Shown piece by piece: positions 8,901 through 18,983 of a stretch of DNA of 64,000 nt (position 1 is the first letter of the stretch; every line of letters starts with the position of its first letter). The notes beneath the pieces were generated by a model that saw only the letters and a program-made list of their open reading frames with translations, did not search any database and had not been told where the DNA came from. This DNA comes from Pseudomonadales bacterium (GTDB lineage Bacteria > Pseudomonadota > Gammaproteobacteria > Pseudomonadales > Azotimanducaceae), in NCBI GenBank assembly GCA_017642855.1, contig JAEPOO010000003.1:124001-188000 (forward strand), written 5' to 3'. The position numbers and the translations under genes are program-made.

Positions 8901-10517
8901 GGCGGAAAAGTCGACAAACAAATCGCCAAACTGCGTCACTCAACACCCGGTGTGGGACTGATCAGCCCGCCGCCACATCACGATATTTATTCCATCGAAG
9001 ACATCGCGCAGCTGATCCATGACCTGAAAAACTCAAATCCATCCGCACGAATCAGTGTGAAGCTGGGTTCAGAGATTGGTGTCGGCACGATTGCTGCGGG
9101 AGTGACTAAAGCCAAGACAGACCATCTGGTGATCGCAGGTCATGACGGCGGCACCGGCGCTTCCCCACTGACCTCTATCAAACACGCAGGTCTCCCTTGG
9201 GAACTGGGTATTGCCGAAACGCACCAGACGCTGGTGATGAACAACCTTCGATCACGAGTCGTACTGCAGACCGATGGTCAGATCAAAACCGGTCGAGATG
9301 TTGCGATGGCACTTCTGCTGGGCGCGGAAGAAATCGGATTCGCAACAGCACCACTGGTCACTCTCGGCTGCATCATGATGCGTAAGTGTCACCTGAACAC
9401 CTGCCCTGTCGGAATCGCCACTCAGGACCCCGAACTTCGCGAGAAATTCAACGGCAGCCCGGATCACGTGGTGAACTACTTCTTCATGGTTGCCGAAGAG
9501 CTGCGCCAAATTATGGCGAAGCTGGGCATCCGAACGGTCAATGAAATGGTCGGCCGTGTTGATTTGCTTGAGACCAACAAAGCCATCGACCACTGGAAAG
9601 CGAGCGGTCTCGACTTCTCCAGCATTCTGACGCCTGCCAAGATTGTCTATGAAGGCACGGAGGTGTATCGCACCATCGACCAGAACCATGGCCTTGATAA
9701 AGCCCTGGATAACACCCTGATCGGGCTGGCGAAGCCAGCGCTGGAAAACGGCGAGAGGGTCAACATTGAACATGACGTGGTGAACATTAACCGCGTGGTC
9801 GGCACCATGCTGTCTCACGAAGTGGCGAAAGCAACTGGCGGCGAAGGCTTCGAGGACGACACGATTCGTATCAAACTGAACGGCTCCGCCGGGCAGAGCC
9901 TGGGTGCCTTCCTTGCGCCGGGTGTCACCATCGAAGTTGAAGGTGATGCCAACGACTATGTCGGAAAGGGGCTGTCTGGCGGTAAAGTTATTGTCTACCC
10001 ACCCAAGGTCAGCACCTTTGCCGCGGAAGACAACATCCTGATCGGCAACGTTGTTCTCTATGGTGCAACTTCTGGGGAAGCCTATTTCCGCGGTATTGCC
10101 GCGGAGCGTTTCTGTGTAAGAAACAGTGGCGCCCACGCCGTCATTGAAGGTATTGGTGACCATGGCTGTGAATACATGACCGGTGGACGCGTCGTTGTGC
10201 TCGGCTCAACGGGACGAAACTTTGGTGCGGGCATGAGCGGCGGTATCGCTTACGTCTGGGACAGAGATGGCGACTTCACCAGCAAGTGCAACCCTGGCAC
10301 CTTTGAGCTGGAGAAGATGCAATCCGAAACTGACATCAGCGAATTAAAACACCTGATCGAGAATCATCAGAAATACACTGGGTCTGTTGTCGCAGAGCAC
10401 ATTCTGAACAACTGGTCAGAAGAGCTGCCACGATTCGTGAAAGTCATGCCAACAGACTATAAGCGTGTCCTGGAAGAGATGGCTGCAGAAGAATCTCTCG
10501 CTGCCGTCGGATCATAA
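5943..10517 (+). CDS. gltB: Glutamate synthase (NADPH) large subunit
   Basis: The protein has 1524 residues, full length. It makes glutamate from glutamine and 2-oxoglutarate with electrons from GltD. I start at the ATG at 5943; the frame also has a GTG at 5904, but the ATG gives the usual short propeptide before Cys28 (KDSCGVGF), the N-terminal nucleophile of the class II glutaminase domain. A central domain and the FMN-binding synthase domain follow (GEGGEDP near 925, then HDGGTGASPL). The three iron-sulfur cysteines are in CIMMRKCHLNTCPVG near 1142-1153. The C-terminal beta-helix domain ends the protein (GGRVVVLGSTGRNFGAGMSG). It is followed after 21 bases by gltD, with which it forms the enzyme. 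Confidence 0.97.
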   Translation: MKNKRIDGRAGFPEKHGLYDPALEKDSCGVGFVANIKGVPSHEIMTDAYHINSQMDHRGGCGFEENTGDGAGILTAIPHKFFQRVLGEQGISLPEPEAYSVGNVFLPQDETERQQAKDILAKVIEEEGQTLLGFRDIPTRPDEAEVGPAARDAMPFMAQVVVAASDTENHAFDRALYLIRKRFTRLAKFESGMKEAHQVYICTLNSRIIVYKGMLTPAQLFPFYPDLEEADYESHLAMVHSRFSTNTFPSWDRAQPNRFMSHNGEINTLRGNKNWMTAREGVAQSDLYGDRINELFPVAEPDYSDSGSFDNVLEFLLLSGRSIQEAVMMMVPEAWQADVNMPKDKRDFYEFNSAMMEPWDGPASIAFTDGHYIGAVLDRNGLRPSRYYLTHDDKVIMASEVGVLPVDPANVKEKGRLQPGKMFLIDFFKGRMVPDEELKSDFANRRPYGEWLANQKLELSSLQKTGNELHYEPASLVQRMQAFGYTVETMQFMLLPLVTEARDPLGSMGNDSALACLSDKSRLIYDYFKQLFAQITNPPIDSIREEVVMSLECFIGPEGNVLDVTEQHAHRLSIPHPILSNDELASIKNMDTRGWQTQTIDITFEKSEGKDGMLAALDRICREASQAIDDGYSIIVLSDRNISASRMALSTLIACGTVHHHLVASYARTRIGIVLETGEAREVHHHCLLIGYGADAINPYVAFEALWQSQQDGLLDRNEYSDIHKIVAAYKKGVAKGMLKVMAKMGISTLQSYKGAQIFEAVGLADEIIDRAFVGTASRVQGVSFDVLFEEMEVRHEIGYPPRNENLIPVLPNPGDFHWRRGGDTHMWDPESIANLQVAARTNNEDAYWQFANHANGEATRKATFRGLMEFKFNEQTPADISDVEPASEIVKRFCTGAMSLGSISPESHESLAIAMNRLGGKSNTGEGGEDPKRFETMDNGDSKRSAIKQVASGRFGVTIWYLANSDELQIKIVQGAKPGEGGELPGGKVDKQIAKLRHSTPGVGLISPPPHHDIYSIEDIAQLIHDLKNSNPSARISVKLGSEIGVGTIAAGVTKAKTDHLVIAGHDGGTGASPLTSIKHAGLPWELGIAETHQTLVMNNLRSRVVLQTDGQIKTGRDVAMALLLGAEEIGFATAPLVTLGCIMMRKCHLNTCPVGIATQDPELREKFNGSPDHVVNYFFMVAEELRQIMAKLGIRTVNEMVGRVDLLETNKAIDHWKASGLDFSSILTPAKIVYEGTEVYRTIDQNHGLDKALDNTLIGLAKPALENGERVNIEHDVVNINRVVGTMLSHEVAKATGGEGFEDDTIRIKLNGSAGQSLGAFLAPGVTIEVEGDANDYVGKGLSGGKVIVYPPKVSTFAAEDNILIGNVVLYGATSGEAYFRGIAAERFCVRNSGAHAVIEGIGDHGCEYMTGGRVVVLGSTGRNFGAGMSGGIAYVWDRDGDFTSKCNPGTFELEKMQSETDISELKHLIENHQKYTGSVVAEHILNNWSEELPRFVKVMPTDYKRVLEEMAAEESLAAVGS

Positions 10518-10538
10518 GAATAGTAATAGAGCGTAGTT

Positions 10539-11978
10539 ATGGGTAAGCCAACCGGGTTTAAGGAATTTGATCGCGAAACAGAACCATATCGCGATCCAGC
10601 GGTTCGTCTGGTCGATTTCGAGGAACTGTATACCGAGCACGACCAAGCGCATCTGACCACTCAAGGCGCCAGATGCATGGATTGCGGTGTGCCCTTCTGT
10701 CAATCCGGCAACGGCTGCCCGATCCACAACCTGATCCCGGAGTGGAACGACCTGGTTTATAAAGGCCGCTGGCATGATGCGCTCGACCGACTGCATAAGA
10801 CCAACAACTTCCCGGAGTTTACTGGCAGAGTTTGTCCCGCGCCGTGCGAAGGCGCTTGTGTACTCGGCATCACCAATCCACCGGTGACCATCAAGAATAT
10901 TGAGAATGCGATCATTGATCGTGGCTACGAGGAAGGCTGGGTTGTGCCGAATCCGCCTTCGGTAAGGACAGACAAGAAAATTGCCGTCATCGGTTCTGGT
11001 CCCTGCGGCCTGGCAGCTGCCGCTCAGCTGAACAAGGCCGGCCACAACGTTACTGTTTATGAGCGTGCTGATCGTATTGGCGGGCTTCTGATGTACGGTA
11101 TTCCAAACATGAAGCTGGATAAAGACGTCGTCGAACGTCGTATTCAGCTGATGCGTGATGAAGGCATTGAGTTCATCGTAAACGCAGACGTTGGCAAAAA
11201 CGTCGACGTGAAAACACTCATCGATAACAACGATGCTGTTCTACTGGCCACCGGTGCCACAATGGCGCGAGACCTGCCTATCCCGAATCGCGACGCCAAA
11301 GGGGTGCACCTGGCCATGGAATTCCTGACAGCCAACACCAAGAGTCTCCTGGACAGCAATCTTGAGGACGGCAACTACATCTCAGCTAAGGACAAAGACG
11401 TCATTGTGATCGGAGGTGGCGACACGGGTACAGACTGCATCGGCACTTCCCTGCGTCACGGCTGTAAGTCACTGGTCAACTTTGAACTGTTGCCAAAACC
11501 GCCGGCAGAACGCGCACCAGATAATCCCTGGCCACTATGGCCGCGAATCTATCGCGTCGACTACGGCCACGCAGAAGCGGCTGATCGTTTCGGGGAAGAC
11601 CCTCGCGTCTACTCCATCATGAGTAAAGAATTCCTGAAGGACGAGGACGGCAATCTGACTGGCATCGTCACGGTAAATGTCGACGAAAAAATCCAGGAGA
11701 TTCCGGGCACAGAGAAAACCTGGAAAGCAGACCTGATTTTGTTGTCCATGGGTTTCCTGCAGCCAGAGCACTATATTAACGAAGCGCTCGGCATGGAAAC
11801 GGATGATCGCGGAAACTTCAAAGCGACTAAAGACGACTTCAAAACAACGGTTCCCAAGGTCTACGCCGCTGCTGATTGTCGTCGCGGGCAGGACCTTGTG
11901 GTTAGAGCGATCAATGAAGGCCGTGAAGCGGCTCGTGAAATCGATCGCGACCTGATGGGCTCTACGCAGCTCCCATAG
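10539..11978 (+). CDS. gltD: Glutamate synthase small subunit
   Basis: The protein has 479 residues, normal length. It is the FAD-dependent NADPH-oxidising partner of GltB. It has two cysteine clusters for iron-sulfur centres near the N-terminus (CMDCGVPFC with CPIHN at ~46-60, and CPAPCEGAC at ~99-107), the FAD-binding [10 protein letters not shown] near 151 and the NADPH-binding GGGDTGTDC near 293. It lies 21 bases downstream of gltB in one operon. Its TAG stop is directly adjacent to the aroB stop on the other strand, with no base between, so neither gene can have a separate terminator outside coding sequence. Confidence 0.97.
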   Translation: MGKPTGFKEFDRETEPYRDPAVRLVDFEELYTEHDQAHLTTQGARCMDCGVPFCQSGNGCPIHNLIPEWNDLVYKGRWHDALDRLHKTNNFPEFTGRVCPAPCEGACVLGITNPPVTIKNIENAIIDRGYEEGWVVPNPPSVRTDKKIAVIGSGPCGLAAAAQLNKAGHNVTVYERADRIGGLLMYGIPNMKLDKDVVERRIQLMRDEGIEFIVNADVGKNVDVKTLIDNNDAVLLATGATMARDLPIPNRDAKGVHLAMEFLTANTKSLLDSNLEDGNYISAKDKDVIVIGGGDTGTDCIGTSLRHGCKSLVNFELLPKPPAERAPDNPWPLWPRIYRVDYGHAEAADRFGEDPRVYSIMSKEFLKDEDGNLTGIVTVNVDEKIQEIPGTEKTWKADLILLSMGFLQPEHYINEALGMETDDRGNFKATKDDFKTTVPKVYAAADCRRGQDLVVRAINEGREAAREIDRDLMGSTQLP

Positions 11979-13073
11979 TCACGAGCAGGCGCTAATCGCC
12001 TCTTTGACAAGGTCGAGGGGCACGTCGTCAACCAGTTCGGTCTTTCCGATACCGCCATCGAGCACAACGAACCGCATACCCGCATCGGTTGCTTTCTTGT
12101 CTTTGGACATGAACCCCAGCATTTCGTCGATGGAGACCTCTTCTGGTCTGCAAATCGGCAATCCGGCTTTTTCCACGAGCGTTCGGATCCGCATCACATC
12201 CTGTTCAGAGCAGCGTTCCAACCTCAGAGACAATTCCGCGGCCATCACCATCCCCGCACCAACCGCTTCACCGTGGAGCCACTCGCCATAACCCATACCG
12301 GTTTCGATGGCATGCCCAAAGGTATGACCAAAGTTCAGCAGAGCCCGCTTACCTGATTCTTTTTCGTCTTCAGCGACGACCGCTGCTTTAATTTCACAGC
12401 TGCCTTTGATCGCCTCGGTCATGCGCACTGATTCGATTGCACATAGCTGTTCTATGTCGTTTTCTACCTGTTGAAAGTAGTCGATATCCGCGAGAGCGCC
12501 ATGCTTGATGACTTCAGCAAGACCCGCCGCCAATTCTCGTTCAGGCAATGTTGATAGTGTGTCCGTGTCGATAATCACACCACGCGGCTGATGGAAGGCA
12601 CCAATCATATTTTTCCCCAACGCATGGTTCACCGCAGTTTTCCCGCCGACGGACGAATCCACCTGCGAAAGCAGCGTTGTTGGAACCTGGATGAAAGGGA
12701 CACCCCGCTGATAGGCAGCTGCCGCAAAGCCTGCCGTATCACCAACGACACCACCGCCGAGGGCGACGATCGTGGTCGTTCTGTTGTGACCTGCTTTGAG
12801 CAGGCCACCCATAATCCCTTCCAGGGTCGTCATGGTTTTGAACTGCTCGCCATCAGACATGAGATGAGTATCTACTTTTAAACCTGCGAGCTGAGCCAAC
12901 ACATCGTCCAGATAGTGTTCCGCGATCGTCTCGTTTGAGACAACAAAAGCCTGACCACCGGAGACAAGGCGCCGAATCGAATCAGTCTCCTTGAGCAAGC
13001 CGCCGCCTATCCGGATGTCATAGGATTGTTCTCCCAGATCCAGGAAAACGGTTTGTGAACCATCTTTACTCAA
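11979..13073 (-). CDS. aroB: 3-dehydroquinate synthase
   Basis: The protein has 364 residues, normal length. It catalyses the second step of the shikimate pathway, cyclising DAHP, and needs NAD and a divalent metal. Motifs seen are [13 protein letters not shown] (nucleotide binding), [14 protein letters not shown], the metal-binding region KHGALAD, and [10 protein letters not shown] with its histidines. The start is a TTG at 13073, placed five bases after GGAGGGG and overlapping the aroK end by eight bases; no ATG is in frame nearby. This is the last gene of the pilMNOPQ-aroKB set. Confidence 0.96.
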   Translation of the reverse strand: MSKDGSQTVFLDLGEQSYDIRIGGGLLKETDSIRRLVSGGQAFVVSNETIAEHYLDDVLAQLAGLKVDTHLMSDGEQFKTMTTLEGIMGGLLKAGHNRTTTIVALGGGVVGDTAGFAAAAYQRGVPFIQVPTTLLSQVDSSVGGKTAVNHALGKNMIGAFHQPRGVIIDTDTLSTLPERELAAGLAEVIKHGALADIDYFQQVENDIEQLCAIESVRMTEAIKGSCEIKAAVVAEDEKESGKRALLNFGHTFGHAIETGMGYGEWLHGEAVGAGMVMAAELSLRLERCSEQDVMRIRTLVEKAGLPICRPEEVSIDEMLGFMSKDKKATDAGMRFVVLDGGIGKTELVDDVPLDLVKEAISACS

Positions 13074-13608
13074 CGAACCCCTCCTTCTGGAGCTTCTCCA
13101 TCACCAGGCTGGCAGCTTTGCGGCTACCGTCATCCGGGACAACCACATGGACGTCCGAAACTTCTGCATAAAGAGGTCCACGCTCAGCTTTGATTCGCGT
13201 CAGGACTTCCTTAGGGTCGCTGTTTTGAAGCAGAGGACGCTTTTTATCTTTGGCTGTTCTCTTCACCAACAGATCCACATCTGAGTCCAGATAAACCACT
13301 ATTCCGCGATCCCTGAGAAAGACACGGTTCTCGGATTTCAATACGGCGCCACCGCCAGTAGCGACCAACAATCCATCCTGGCTGGTCAGATCATCCAGTA
13401 CAGAAGTCTCACGATTTCTGAATCCATCTTCGCCTTCCACATCGAAAATCCAGGGTATATCTGCGCCACATCGACGCTCAATTTCTTGGTCACAGTCCAC
13501 AAATTCCAGGTCGAGTTCACGCGCGACAATCTTGCCGATCGTGGTTTTACCGACACCCATGGGACCAACCAGGAACAATCGCCTGGGATGTAAATTAACG
13601 AATTGCAT
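13066..13608 (-). CDS. aroK: Shikimate kinase
   Basis: The protein has 180 residues and phosphorylates shikimate with ATP. The P-loop [11 protein letters not shown] is at residues ~16-26. DCDQEIERR and the FRNRE segment supply substrate contacts, and GGGAV completes the site. It overlaps aroB by eight bases, so the two are translationally coupled. It follows pilQ by 60 bases, the classical pil-aroKB arrangement. Confidence 0.96.
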   Translation of the reverse strand: MQFVNLHPRRLFLVGPMGVGKTTIGKIVARELDLEFVDCDQEIERRCGADIPWIFDVEGEDGFRNRETSVLDDLTSQDGLLVATGGGAVLKSENRVFLRDRGIVVYLDSDVDLLVKRTAKDKKRPLLQNSDPKEVLTRIKAERGPLYAEVSDVHVVVPDDGSRKAASLVMEKLQKEGFVE

Positions 13609-13668
13609 AATAGTGACGGAGGATAACCTAAAAGCGATTACCCTCCGACGGGAATTATTTCGACGACA

Positions 13669-15792
13669 TTATCTTGAGGTCAGGGAGTCTCGAATCAACC
13701 GAGGTGTGATGAAGATCAACAGTTCCTGCTTATCATCAGATCGTGTGGTCTGCTTGAACAGGTTACCAATCCAAGGCAGGTCACCGAGGATCGGCGTCTT
13801 GGAGACACCTTCTGAAACGACCGTCTGGAAGACACCGCCAAGCACAATCGTCTCGCCGTTGTTGACCAGCACCTGAGTCTGAATACTGTTGGTCCTGATA
13901 CTCGGCACACCGTTAAATACCGCACCAATGGAGTCCTGGTTAACTTCAAGATCCATGATGATTCGATCATCCGGCGTGATTCGTGGCGTTACGTTAAGAC
14001 CCAGAACCGCATCAACAAACTGAGTTGCGGTCGCACCGCTGCTGGATGCTTCCTGATACGGAATCTGATCACCAGAGGCGATCGAGGCTTCTTGCTTGTC
14101 TGCTGTAATGACTTTTGGTCGAGCAATGACTTCACCACGACCTTCTGTTTCCAGAGCCGAGAGTTCCATATCCAACAGGTAGTCCTCGCCGATCAAACCA
14201 AACGCAAAGCTTGAGGCGTTACCGGTCGCCGGCAGATCAACAATGAGGTTCTCTTCCGCGGTGTAAGTCAGTTCGTCTTCACCGATAGAGTCTTTGATTT
14301 CACCCAGAGTCGTCAGCGAGCCACCAAAATGCGAGAAGGTATCGCCACCATTGTGCGTGCCATAGCCTAATGCACCCCATCTAACACCCAGCGTTTCACC
14401 AAAGCTGGAGGTTGCCGTCACGATTCGCGCTTCAATAAGTACCTGTCTCACCGGCACATCGAGTCGGTCCAGTACTTCTCTGAACTCATTAATTCGGTCA
14501 GTGGTTTCCGTAATGATGATGGAATTGGTTCTTTCATCGACGATTACGGAACCCCTTGAAGAAATGACGCCCTCACCGCCACCCTCTTCACCACCGGCTC
14601 CTTCAAACAAGTTGAAAATCTCGGATGCACTGGCATATTTCACTTCGATGAACTCTGTTCTGAGCGGTGCGAGCTCAGACATCTGCTGCCTGGACTCCAG
14701 TTCAAGTTGCTCGCGGGCCTGCAGTTCAGCAGCTGGTGCAATCATCAGAACATTGCCAACAAGACGCTTATCCAGCCCCTTGGTTTTCATGATGATTTCC
14801 AGAGCCTGATCCCAGGGCACGTTCTTCAATCGCAATGTAATTCGACCTGCTACCGTGTCACTGGCCACCAGATTGAGATCCGTGAAGTCGGCGATCAACT
14901 GCAGAACCGATCGAATTTCAATGTCCTGAAAATTAAGAGAGAGCTTCTCTCCGCGGAATCGAAATGCCTGGTCAGCCGCTTCGAGATCAGCCGCAGTCAA
15001 AGTTTTCACTTCAAGCGTAAAAATATTGTCCGCCTGGTAGGCTAGGTAGTCGTAATCGCCAATCGGCTCAATCACCATCACCGTGTCACTGTCTTCAGGC
15101 AGCGCATCCACGATCTTCACCGGTGTTGCAAAGTCCGTCACATCCAGTCGGCGCTGCAAACGCTCAGGAATGATTGTATTCGCGAACGCAACGCGGATAT
15201 TTCCACCCTCACTGGTAACGTCCACACCAATGCCCACGTCTGACAGGCGGACGATGACGCGACCTTCGCCGTTCTCACCACGGCGGAAATCAACCTCTTC
15301 GATAACAGGGAACTCATCATCGAACTGTGAAGTGCTGGGGGAAGAAGCGTTTGCGGTATAAGTTTCCTGGGAATGGTCGCTAACCAGACCATCATCTTCT
15401 GCGCCAACCAGTACATAAAGTGAATTACCAATAACGCGGGAGCTGTAGGAGACAAGTTCGCCCATCGATACGATAACTCGGGTTCGATCACCGGCCTCGA
15501 CAACTGTCACACTCCTGGCATTCCCTGAACCCAGGGGATGGTGTTTGGCTGGCAGTCCACTCGTCACACCGCTTAAGTCAAGCGCAATTCGAGCGGGTTG
15601 TTCAATGGTATAACCGGTCGGATCCGGCGGTGCTCCGTCGAAGATCATCCTGATCTCTGTTTTATCGCCGGGCAGAGACGAAAACTCAATATCCTCCATG
15701 GTGACGCCGAACGCAAAGCCACTGAAGATCAGCGACAGCACTGTGAGCAATATTCTTTTTGTCATTGTTTCCATCATATTTGCACTGGTCAT
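13669..15792 (-). CDS. pilQ: Type IV pilus outer-membrane secretin
   Basis: The protein has 707 residues. It forms the outer-membrane ring through which the pilus emerges. It has a signal peptide after the start (KRILLTVLSLIFSGFAFG) and two AMIN-like domains for peptidoglycan binding (~25-125 and ~160-270). A secretin/STN N0 domain follows (VPWDQALEIIMKTKGLDK), then N1, and the secretin barrel (~450-700) contains TPILGDLPWIGNLFK near the C-terminus. The ATG at 15792 has GGGGG upstream; an in-frame ATG at 15765 just before the signal peptide is an alternative. It is the last pilus gene of the pilMNOPQ operon. Confidence 0.95.
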   Translation of the reverse strand: MTSANMMETMTKRILLTVLSLIFSGFAFGVTMEDIEFSSLPGDKTEIRMIFDGAPPDPTGYTIEQPARIALDLSGVTSGLPAKHHPLGSGNARSVTVVEAGDRTRVIVSMGELVSYSSRVIGNSLYVLVGAEDDGLVSDHSQETYTANASSPSTSQFDDEFPVIEEVDFRRGENGEGRVIVRLSDVGIGVDVTSEGGNIRVAFANTIIPERLQRRLDVTDFATPVKIVDALPEDSDTVMVIEPIGDYDYLAYQADNIFTLEVKTLTAADLEAADQAFRFRGEKLSLNFQDIEIRSVLQLIADFTDLNLVASDTVAGRITLRLKNVPWDQALEIIMKTKGLDKRLVGNVLMIAPAAELQAREQLELESRQQMSELAPLRTEFIEVKYASASEIFNLFEGAGGEEGGGEGVISSRGSVIVDERTNSIIITETTDRINEFREVLDRLDVPVRQVLIEARIVTATSSFGETLGVRWGALGYGTHNGGDTFSHFGGSLTTLGEIKDSIGEDELTYTAEENLIVDLPATGNASSFAFGLIGEDYLLDMELSALETEGRGEVIARPKVITADKQEASIASGDQIPYQEASSSGATATQFVDAVLGLNVTPRITPDDRIIMDLEVNQDSIGAVFNGVPSIRTNSIQTQVLVNNGETIVLGGVFQTVVSEGVSKTPILGDLPWIGNLFKQTTRSDDKQELLIFITPRLIRDSLTSR

Positions 15793-15816
15793 TTCAATGC
15801 ACCCCCAAAAAATTGG

Positions 15817-16362
15817 TTACTGAAGGCCTCTCAGTTCGATTGTTCTGGGCCTTCTCAGCCATCCCCCGGCGCCGTCACTGACAATTTCGGTGACATCAAT
15901 GCGCGCATCTTCAATACTTTCTATTTGTCCCCACTGATCCCCCATGTAGTCACCCACCTGGACCCTGTGGACGCCACCCTGAGAGTCTTCAATCAACGCG
16001 AAAGTTGAAGCGTCTTTTTGCAGCGTGCCCACCATTGCCAGCGCCGAAAGCGGGAACCGCTCGAGGTACTGTTTCACATGGTTCTTGGGTGGCTTCACGC
16101 CAATGTTTCTCTTTTGTTCTTCTGTTTTGGGCGGAATGACAACCGGCGGTTCAAATGGACTGCGCTGATTGGCCGCGCCGTAGGTGAACGCCTGATAGGC
16201 TTCGAATTCCGGCAAAGGTGCAATCGTGCCTCGAGGTTTTCCTTCGATCTCTTTGATGAATTCACGTAGATCAGCATAACGATCGCCACCCGTACATCCG
16301 GTCAGCACCGCCAGTGCCACCATCCATACCAGGTTTCTTTTTGCTCCAGTCAGACCGATCAT
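15817..16362 (-). CDS. pilP: Type IV pilus assembly lipoprotein
   Basis: The protein has 181 residues with a lipoprotein signal ending in LTGC, so the Cys near residue 23 should be acylated. PilP links the inner-membrane PilMNO complex to the PilQ secretin. The C-terminal half has the family's beta-domain (LSALAMVGTLQ, then VHRVQVGDYMGDQWGQIESI). It lies between pilO (15 bases upstream) and pilQ in one operon. Confidence 0.93.
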   Translation of the reverse strand: MIGLTGAKRNLVWMVALAVLTGCTGGDRYADLREFIKEIEGKPRGTIAPLPEFEAYQAFTYGAANQRSPFEPPVVIPPKTEEQKRNIGVKPPKNHVKQYLERFPLSALAMVGTLQKDASTFALIEDSQGGVHRVQVGDYMGDQWGQIESIEDARIDVTEIVSDGAGGWLRRPRTIELRGLQ

Positions 16363-16376
16363 CTTTCTATCGCCCG

Positions 16377-17012
16377 TTAGCCCCTTTCATCGTTATATCG
16401 ATACGTCTTTGCCAGAATCGTCATGGTCAGATTGCTGCCCGGGGTATCAGTACCGGAAGTTCTACCGCGCGGCTTAATGGCAAAGTCATGCAGCGTGACA
16501 ATTCGCGAAAGATCCGCCACATCGCTTACAAATGAACCAAGACCGTGATAACTGCCGGAAACCACAATGGCGATTGGCTTCTCAATATAGAACTCGTGTT
16601 TGGATTCCGGCTGCAAATCAATGCTGGAGAATGTCAGGCCGTTTTTAAGGCCAACCAGCGTGATGTCCTCGATCAGACCTGGAATCTCCGTGTCTGATGG
16701 CAGCTGACGAAGAATCGCTTCAAAGGACTCTTCCATTTCTTTCTGCTGTACGCGATAAGCTTCAAGGTGCGCTGCCTCGAAGAACTTCTTCTCGTAATCT
16801 TGCTTCAGGGTCGCTTCGCTTGCCTGCACGCCAGCGAGCTCTTTCTGCAGATTGGTGACATGGAGCGCGTAGCCTAAGCCGAGCGCACCAGCAAAAACCA
16901 CGATCCAGATGATCGCTTTAATGGCCAACGGCCAAGAGCCGACATTGTTAATGTCGTTGAGCTGATTGGTGTCAAAATTCTGAATACTCTCAAGGAGGTC
17001 TTGCATCGCCAT
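16377..17012 (-). CDS. pilO: Type IV pilus inner-membrane protein
   Basis: The protein has 211 residues: a cytoplasmic N-terminus, one membrane segment at ~28-50 (AIIWIVVFAGALGLGYAL), a coiled coil (~50-110) and a C-terminal ferredoxin-like domain. PilO pairs with PilN in the periplasm. It begins one base after the pilN stop. Confidence 0.93.
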   Translation of the reverse strand: MAMQDLLESIQNFDTNQLNDINNVGSWPLAIKAIIWIVVFAGALGLGYALHVTNLQKELAGVQASEATLKQDYEKKFFEAAHLEAYRVQQKEMEESFEAILRQLPSDTEIPGLIEDITLVGLKNGLTFSSIDLQPESKHEFYIEKPIAIVVSGSYHGLGSFVSDVADLSRIVTLHDFAIKPRGRTSGTDTPGSNLTMTILAKTYRYNDERG

Positions 17013-17013
17013 G

Positions 17014-17586
17014 CTATATCGCCTCCTCGTCTTTCTTCGGTGTTGTCTGCGATACGGTCAGCGTGAATTGGCTAGCCTGAGGTCCATTCTGAGGACTCGC
17101 TTTAATCGCGGTCACATTGGGTGACTCGAACCACTCTGATTCCGAGAAATTACGCAGCTGATTGGATATTCGATTGTTCGATTCCGCAATACCCGCAATG
17201 GAAAGCGTCGTGCCAACCATCGTGAGGTCCGTAAAGAAAATTCGTGGTGCCAATTGACGAGCCAACTCGTCAAAAACCCGCACAATAATCGGACGGTTAC
17301 CCTGGAGCTCCTGGATAACGCGCATCCGAGACAGCAGCTCGTTGCGCTTCTGTTGCAGTAACTTAATTTCCGAGATCCGTTCATCAAGCACTTTAATTTC
17401 ATTGTTCAGGAAATCATTGCGAGCCTGTTGGTGATCAATGGCGCTGTTATAGAAGCGGTCCACACCAAAAATGATCAGACCCGCTAAAGCAAGCACGGCA
17501 ACTGTGACCTGCAGAAATTCCTGCTTCTTTTGCTCTCTTAACTCTTCCCGCCAGGGTAATAGGTTAATTTTAATATCGTGGGCCAT
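17014..17586 (-). CDS. pilN: Type IV pilus inner-membrane protein
   Basis: The protein has 190 residues. The N-terminal motif INLLPWREELR, which docks into PilM, is clear at residues ~7-17. A membrane segment (~25-45), a coiled coil and a periplasmic domain (IFFTDLTMVGTTLSI onward) follow. It lies 23 bases after pilM. Confidence 0.94.
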   Translation of the reverse strand: MAHDIKINLLPWREELREQKKQEFLQVTVAVLALAGLIIFGVDRFYNSAIDHQQARNDFLNNEIKVLDERISEIKLLQQKRNELLSRMRVIQELQGNRPIIVRVFDELARQLAPRIFFTDLTMVGTTLSIAGIAESNNRISNQLRNFSESEWFESPNVTAIKASPQNGPQASQFTLTVSQTTPKKDEEAI

Positions 17587-17609
17587 CTATCCTCTCCTCG
17601 TCGCCGACG

Positions 17610-18983
<1,374 letters not shown>

